A stretch of DNA of 35,334 nucleotides from positions 1 to 35,334 of the forward strand of contig JAECQR010000014.1 of NCBI GenBank assembly GCA_015999765.1, read 5' to 3'. This stretch comes from Flavobacteriia bacterium. Lineage in GTDB: Bacteria > Bacteroidota > Bacteroidia > Flavobacteriales > Weeksellaceae. Below are positions 31,212-35,334 of this stretch, in pieces; positions within the stretch are counted from its first letter, which is position 1; every line of letters begins with the position of its first letter. Both the position numbers and the translations under genes were made by a program. The notes beneath the pieces are model-generated. The model was not told the DNA's origin. It did no database searches and saw only the letters and a list, made by a program, of their open reading frames with translations.

Positions 31212-31442
31212 ATGAATATTACTGTTGAGCAAATTACAGATCGGCTGAAGTCGCTACCCGCAAATTTTCTAGAAAGAATTTGGGGGTATATCGATGGCTT
31301 AACTGAAGAAGAAGATCCAATTTCTATTCCCGATTGGCAGAAAACAATTGTCGCTGAAAGATTGAATGAATACAGAAAGAACCCTGATTCAGCTATTGAT
31401 ATGGACGATGTCTTCAAAGAAACTGAAAAGGATGTGGAGTGA
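31212..31442 (+). CDS. Putative antitoxin of an addiction module (addiction-module protein family)
   Basis: A 76-residue protein with MNITVEQITDRLKSLPANFLERI and a C-terminal acidic segment (DMDDVFKETEKDVE), as in the small antitoxins of ParE/RelE modules. The antitoxin comes first, as is common for these pairs. Its TGA overlaps the GTG start of the toxin (GTGA, 4 nt), ensuring coupled translation. A TAACTTTGA sequence at 31199-31207 fits the -7 box but would give a nearly leaderless transcript. Confidence 0.82.
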   Translation: MNITVEQITDRLKSLPANFLERIWGYIDGLTEEEDPISIPDWQKTIVAERLNEYRKNPDSAIDMDDVFKETEKDVE

Positions 31443-31726
31443 AAATTAAATTCACACGTGAAGCGCAATTTGATTTTCGGGAATCCGTAAAGTTTTATGA
31501 AATCCGGCAGAAAGGTCTTGGTGAAAAATTTTCAGAGGCTGTAAAAAATACACTCTATTTTATTGGAGAAAATCCACTGGGTTCTGAAGTAAAGTATTTA
31601 GAGGTAAGGGTTACGACTGTTAAAAAATTCCCGTTTACGATTCATTATTCCATTGAAAACGGCGTCATTATAATTTTCGCAGTATTTCATAATTCACGAA
31701 GTCCCCGGCAAAAAGACATCACTTAA
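31439..31726 (+). CDS. ParE/RelE-family toxin
   Basis: A 95-residue protein with the compact ParE/RelE-fold pattern: KFTREAQFDFRESVKFYE at the start, then a GEKFSEAVKNTL helix, the VTTVKKFPFTIHYSIE strand and VIIIFAVFHNSRSPRQKD near the end. The last segment is the typical basic RelE/ParE C-terminus (HxxRxPxxW-like). The start codon is GTG (31439-31441), overlapping the antitoxin stop. Whether it poisons gyrase (ParE) or cleaves mRNA (RelE) cannot be told from sequence alone. Confidence 0.88.
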   Translation: MKIKFTREAQFDFRESVKFYEIRQKGLGEKFSEAVKNTLYFIGENPLGSEVKYLEVRVTTVKKFPFTIHYSIENGVIIIFAVFHNSRSPRQKDIT

Positions 31727-31734
31727 CCATTAGC

Positions 31735-31798
31735 CCCGATAGTAGCGGCATCCTTTTGTGATGAGGAACGAAGAGCAAAAGATACAGCGGATAGCGGG
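31735..31798. repeat. Imperfect inverted repeat at the toxin / T9SS-plug gene junction
   Basis: Arms at 31735-31758 and 31776-31798 share the pattern CCCGaTAnnnGCnGnATC...TTTTG. This is a long palindromic element at a convergent gene end. It may serve as a terminator or be a dispersed REP-like repeat. Similar sequences are familiar between genes in flavobacteria, but this is from memory and unsearched. Confidence 0.65.
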
Positions 31799-31815
31799 AA
31801 AAAGCTCCCAAAAAA

Positions 31816-33027
31816 TTACCGGACAGGCGCGCGGAACTCGCCATAGCCGATCAATCCATCGTAATTTCTGCCAAAAGGTTTGCAATAAAGATAAGCCTGA
31901 TAAAGATTTTCGGTCTGCCAGAAACTGCCGTTGATTTCGCCGAAATTCAGACTTCCGTCCGCGTTTTTTGTGGCTAAAATATAATTGTAAAAACCCTGTT
32001 TCAGGTAAATCTTTGCGATATATTTCTTTGCGGCCTCATCGTAGAACATCTGGTTTTCGTTGGTAGGAATAAAGTCGTTAAAACCTCCCAATATATAAAT
32101 TTCCTTATCTGTCTTCTGTGAATCCAGCGCGAAATAAACCCATGAGTAGTCTGCTTCTTTATCTGCGACACGTTCAATTCCCAAATCATTACGGCGGAAA
32201 TAAAAAGCACCGTTTACGTCTGGCTGATACTGGTAATTCAGCGGAAAAGCCCAAACGGGATAGAGATAAGTGTAATTAATTCCTTCCACCGTTTCCGCGC
32301 CGGCTACCATATCGAACGCCTGATTCATATTCTTGTTGTCGAAATAATAAAACTCATTATTCCCCGGAAAGGTTAGATTCATCTGCTGGAACAGAATTTT
32401 ATTTCCCAGAGTTGAACTTGGCCGCTGGTTATACACCGCGGTGTTCCAGTTGTTGTTTTGAATGACATTTAAACTTACAGAATTGATGTTCTGCGAAAGT
32501 GCGGTATTATTCCCGATCGCCTGCACCTCAACGCGCTGGTTAATCTGTGGTCTGCGCGCATCTGAAGTCCGGCTGATATTCAAACCTACATTTGCGCCGT
32601 CTTCCACCACAGAAAATCTTTTGGTGAAAAGCGGTTTGCTCTGGGAGTCTTTATAAACGATGATTTCAAAATTGCCTGAAATCTTAGGCCTGATTTTATC
32701 ATTCGGAAACGCCAAAGTATAATTGGTATAAGGCTGTAAAGTATTGAAGGAATACTGAAACTGATCAATGAGTCCGTTGAGGCTTCCATTGGCGTATTCG
32801 GTAAAGAAAAGCCCGTCATCCTGCCAGTTTCTGTCGAAATGCTTCAGCGTATAACGGTAAATCGTGCTTGAATTTGAAAGGTCGTCAAACTTAAGAATCA
32901 GCTGCTCATTGAATCCAATTACCGGCGTCTGGTCGTTGGTCTGCGGATTAAAAAGCTGAATGCTTCGAATATCCTGCGCAGAAACAGATGAACTAAGGAC
33001 AATTAAAAAAAAGTATAAAAATTTCAT
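31816..33027 (-). CDS. Type IX secretion plug-domain protein (DUF5103 type)
   Basis: A 403-residue secreted protein with a signal peptide (MKFLYFFLIVLSSSVSAQ). The body matches the T9SS plug / DUF5103 family: IRSIQLFNPQTNDQTPVIGF near the start, beta-sandwich segments (FDRNWQDDGLFFTEYANG), and a C-terminal carbohydrate-module-like domain (EIYILGGFNDFIPTNENQ, then QAYLYCKPFG). In F. johnsoniae a plug protein blocks the SprA pore. A PorP/SprF-family gene lies at 15177-16127, but the two are not linked in an operon. Confidence 0.86.
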   Translation of the reverse strand: MKFLYFFLIVLSSSVSAQDIRSIQLFNPQTNDQTPVIGFNEQLILKFDDLSNSSTIYRYTLKHFDRNWQDDGLFFTEYANGSLNGLIDQFQYSFNTLQPYTNYTLAFPNDKIRPKISGNFEIIVYKDSQSKPLFTKRFSVVEDGANVGLNISRTSDARRPQINQRVEVQAIGNNTALSQNINSVSLNVIQNNNWNTAVYNQRPSSTLGNKILFQQMNLTFPGNNEFYYFDNKNMNQAFDMVAGAETVEGINYTYLYPVWAFPLNYQYQPDVNGAFYFRRNDLGIERVADKEADYSWVYFALDSQKTDKEIYILGGFNDFIPTNENQMFYDEAAKKYIAKIYLKQGFYNYILATKNADGSLNFGEINGSFWQTENLYQAYLYCKPFGRNYDGLIGYGEFRAPVR

Positions 33028-33094
33028 TCCTACGAAGTTAACGAAAAATGCGCTAATTTGTTGTACGCGGTTCGCAAGGTTCTACGCAAAACCG

Positions 33095-33103
33095 TATTTT
33101 TGA
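33095..33103 (+). promoter_or_regulatory. Putative -7 box for the MBL-fold gene
   Basis: TATTTTTGA matches TAnnTTTG, 17 bp upstream of the ATG at 33121, in the divergent gap with the plug-domain gene. Confidence 0.4.
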
Positions 33104-33120
33104 GGATAAATTAAATTCAA

Positions 33121-33756
33121 ATGTTACAGATAAAATCATTCGCTTTTAATCCGTTTTCGGAAAATACATATATCGTTTTTAATGACACTAAAAACGCGTT
33201 CATCATCGATCCGGGAAATTTCAGCGATCCGGAAACCGCAATGCTTGAAAAATTTATTCATGATCAGGATTTAAAAGTCCGGAATATTCTTCTTACCCAC
33301 GCACACATCGATCATGTTCTGGGTTTACAGAAAGCCTATGATGTATATAAAGTTCCGGTTATTCTTCATGAACTGGAAAAGGAAATGCTCGAGAGGAATC
33401 CTATGGATGCAAACCGTTTCGGGTTTTTCTTCAAGCCATTTGAAGGTGAGACTGAATTTATCAGCGAAAATGAAATTTTGAAACTGGATAATGATGAGTT
33501 GCGAATTCTGCACGTTCCGGGACACTCGCCGGGACATATCGCTTTTCATAACGAAATACAGAAATTCATTATTTCCGGCGATGTTTTATTTGAAGGCAGT
33601 ATCGGAAGAACCGATTTATATAAAGGAAATCATGAACAGCTGATTGAAAGTATCAAAACGAAACTTTTCGTTCTTGATGAGGAAACCAAAGTGTACAATG
33701 GCCACGGAAACCCTACGACGGTTGGATTCGAGAAGAATCACAATCCTTTTTTCTAA
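33121..33756 (+). CDS. MBL-fold metallo-hydrolase (glyoxalase II-like)
   Basis: A 211-residue metallo-beta-lactamase-fold hydrolase. The metal motif THAHIDH has His60, His62, Asp64 and His65. HVPGHSPGH carries the third His, and NGHGNPTTVGFEK ends the active site. It resembles YcbL/glyoxalase II-like proteins. The substrate is uncertain. A strong bidirectional terminator follows. Confidence 0.93.
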   Translation: MLQIKSFAFNPFSENTYIVFNDTKNAFIIDPGNFSDPETAMLEKFIHDQDLKVRNILLTHAHIDHVLGLQKAYDVYKVPVILHELEKEMLERNPMDANRFGFFFKPFEGETEFISENEILKLDNDELRILHVPGHSPGHIAFHNEIQKFIISGDVLFEGSIGRTDLYKGNHEQLIESIKTKLFVLDEETKVYNGHGNPTTVGFEKNHNPFF

Positions 33757-33772
33757 GTAATACATAAAATTA

Positions 33773-33806
33773 AAAAGAGCCAGGTGTAATAACACTTGGC
33801 TCTTTT
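33773..33806. terminator. Bidirectional intrinsic terminator
   Basis: AAAAGAGCCAGGTGT (33773-33787) and ACACTTGGCTCTTTT (33792-33806) form a 15-bp stem with one mismatch and an AATA loop, with A/T-runs on both sides. It serves the convergent MBL and thioredoxin-like genes. Confidence 0.92.
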
Positions 33807-33823
33807 ATTTTATACCTTGCTTA

Positions 33824-34384
33824 CTAAGCTTTCCACTTAATATTACAGCCCATACTCGGTCTTTGGAATTCTTCCTGAGGTTCGCCTGCAAGAAGGTTTT
33901 CGAAAGCGATAATCAAGTCTTCGCCGGTAATTTCCTTCTGGTTTCCCGGTCTGGAATCATCCATCTGGCCGCGGTAAATTAAATCCAGTTTTTCATCAAA
34001 GAAATAAAAATCAGGGGTACATGCGGCGTCATAAGCTTTTGCAATCGCCTGGCTTTCGTCAAATAAGTATGGAAAATCGAATTTTCTTTCTACCTGAAAT
34101 TCCACCATTTTTTCCGGTGAGTCGGCAGGATATTTTTCCACATCATTAGCGTTGATGGCGATAAATTCGATTCCTTTATCACTGTAATCCTCATAAAGTT
34201 CCGCCAGTTTATCGATAACGTGCAGAACGAACGGGCAATGGTTGCACATGAAGATTACCAAAGTTCCTTTTTCACCTTTCAGTTCTTCAAGCGACTGAAT
34301 TTCGTTGCTGTGCGATGGATTCGGAAGTTCGAAAAAAGGAGCTTTCGTTCCAAGCTCTAGCATATTTGAAGGAGTATTTGCCAT
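33824..34384 (-). CDS. Thioredoxin-like / AhpC-TSA family protein
   Basis: A 186-residue thioredoxin-fold protein with the redox motif MCNHCPFV (Cys47 and Cys50), a form used by a subfamily of cytoplasmic peroxiredoxin/TlpA-like proteins. Other landmarks are FIAINANDVEKYPADSPEK and the cis-proline region AACTPDFYFFDEK. There is no signal peptide. The ATG lies one base after the miaA stop, so it is in the same transcript. Confidence 0.9.
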   Translation of the reverse strand: MANTPSNMLELGTKAPFFELPNPSHSNEIQSLEELKGEKGTLVIFMCNHCPFVLHVIDKLAELYEDYSDKGIEFIAINANDVEKYPADSPEKMVEFQVERKFDFPYLFDESQAIAKAYDAACTPDFYFFDEKLDLIYRGQMDDSRPGNQKEITGEDLIIAFENLLAGEPQEEFQRPSMGCNIKWKA

Positions 34385-34385
34385 T

Positions 34386-35303
34386 TTAACTGTTTTTGGG
34401 TTCGATGTTTAATTTACTGAGCAAAGATAAGGATTCCTGCACTGAATTTTCATAGTTAACCCAATTGATATCGTTTTCTTTGCGGTACCAGGTCAACTGT
34501 CTTTTTGCAAATCTTCGGGAGTTTTTTTTGATTTCTTCGATGGCAAATTCAATACTCCATTCTTTATCAAAAAACCTGAAAAGTTCGGAATACCCCACAG
34601 TACGGAGTGAAATTAGGTTTCTGAAGGGAAGTAGCGACTTTACCTCATCAACCAAACCTTCTTCCAGCATTTTATCAACCCGCTGATTGATTCTTTCATA
34701 AATGATTTCACGCGGTGCTTCAATCCCAATTCTGATGACTTCGAAATCCCGTTTTTTTATCTGCACAGCAATGTTTTCGGTATAGGTTTTCCCGGTCTGC
34801 CAAATGATGTCGATCGCCCGGAACAGTCTTCTCGGATTATCTTTATCTACGATGTTAAAATATTCCGGATCCAGCTTTTCGAGGATTTTCTGAAGTTCCC
34901 CGATGCCTTCTTCGGAGAATATTTTTTCTAATTTCTGCTGATTTCCTTCGTTGGCCTCGGGAAGGTCGTTCAGTCCTTCGATGACGGCTTTTTCATACAT
35001 CATGCTTCCGCCGACAAGAACTACTACATCATGGGTTAGGAATAATTCTTCTATTTTCTGAACCGCCTCTTTTTCAAACTGTCCGATGGAATAATAATCT
35101 TCCACCGAAAGATTTCCTATAAAATGATGGGGAATTTGGGCTAATTCTGTGGCTGAAGGTGTTGCGGTTCCAATTTTCATTTCTCTGAAGAACTGGCGCG
35201 AATCACAGGAAATAATTTCGGTCCCGAAATGCTTTGCGAGTTCGATGGCAAGTTTTGTTTTGCCGATTCCCGAAGTCCCGATAATGGAAATAAGTTTTTT
35301 CAC
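34386..35303 (-). CDS. miaA: tRNA dimethylallyltransferase MiaA
   Basis: A 305-residue enzyme adding a dimethylallyl group to A37 of tRNAs reading UNN codons. P-loop IGTSGIGKTKLA near the start, then ISCDSRQFF with the catalytic Asp, and NPRRLFRAIDII in the core. Length is normal. The start is GTG (complement of 35301-35303), since no in-frame ATG lies upstream within the window. The thioredoxin-like gene follows after 1 bp. Confidence 0.96.
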   Translation of the reverse strand: MKKLISIIGTSGIGKTKLAIELAKHFGTEIISCDSRQFFREMKIGTATPSATELAQIPHHFIGNLSVEDYYSIGQFEKEAVQKIEELFLTHDVVVLVGGSMMYEKAVIEGLNDLPEANEGNQQKLEKIFSEEGIGELQKILEKLDPEYFNIVDKDNPRRLFRAIDIIWQTGKTYTENIAVQIKKRDFEVIRIGIEAPREIIYERINQRVDKMLEEGLVDEVKSLLPFRNLISLRTVGYSELFRFFDKEWSIEFAIEEIKKNSRRFAKRQLTWYRKENDINWVNYENSVQESLSLLSKLNIEPKNS

Positions 35304-35334
35304 GGCGCTAATTTCCTGAATTTTTCTGAATAAA

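Overview
The window looks like chromosome from a member of the Bacteroidota, most likely the Flavobacteriia and close to the Chryseobacterium/Kaistella group. The evidence is gene content (PorP/SprF-family protein, a type IX secretion plug-domain protein, DUF3822 and DUF6370 proteins, a tandem Nfu_N protein), many starts without a Shine-Dalgarno, and repeated matches to the Bacteroidota -7 promoter box TAnnTTTG. The assignment comes from reading the sequence, not from a database search. No rRNA, tRNA or CRISPR was seen.

Layout. 1-588 is repeat-rich intergenic DNA. 589-4426 (minus) holds a polysaccharide export pair (Wza-like lipoprotein, then Wzc-like tyrosine kinase) and a separate outer-membrane barrel gene. 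This block is bracketed by two dispersed repeats in direct orientation. 4427-15180 is a housekeeping region (recX, glyA, Smr protein, DUF6370, DUF3822, rsmD, murI, hemW). Nearly every gap in it is filled by degenerate 6-8 bp tandem arrays. It also holds two four-helix-bundle (S23/IVS-type) genes, a fragment of one of them, and a REP-associated Y1 transposase (RAYT) flanked by paired palindromes.

15177-35303 is more ordinary and gene-dense: porP/sprF, an RluD-type pseudouridine synthase, a PASTA protein, yicC-gmk-reductase, a McbG/Qnr-like pentapeptide protein, nadA, folB, lnt, a Pif1-like helicase with a C-terminal HTH, a lipoprotein, a YihY/BrkB protein, a gamma-carbonic anhydrase homologue, nfu, hemH, a ParE/RelE toxin-antitoxin pair, a T9SS plug-domain protein, a metallo-beta-lactamase fold hydrolase, a thioredoxin-like protein and miaA.

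How the genes work together. They cover cell-wall precursor supply (murI), haem synthesis (hemW, hemH), Fe-S assembly (nfu), NAD and folate synthesis (nadA, folB), RNA modification (rsmD, rluD, miaA), lipoprotein maturation (lnt) and surface export (Wza/Wzc, PorP/SprF, plug protein).

The most unusual signal is the array system. On the + strand each gap tends to start with a G-rich array (GGTTAA, GGATGCT type) and end with a C-rich array (CCAGCAY, CCATCAY type), whichever way the flanking genes point. Arrays often start at, or run into, stop codons and end a few bases before start codons. The second notable system is the RAYT gene with duplicated two-hairpin repeats, one of which contains the gene's own stop codon.
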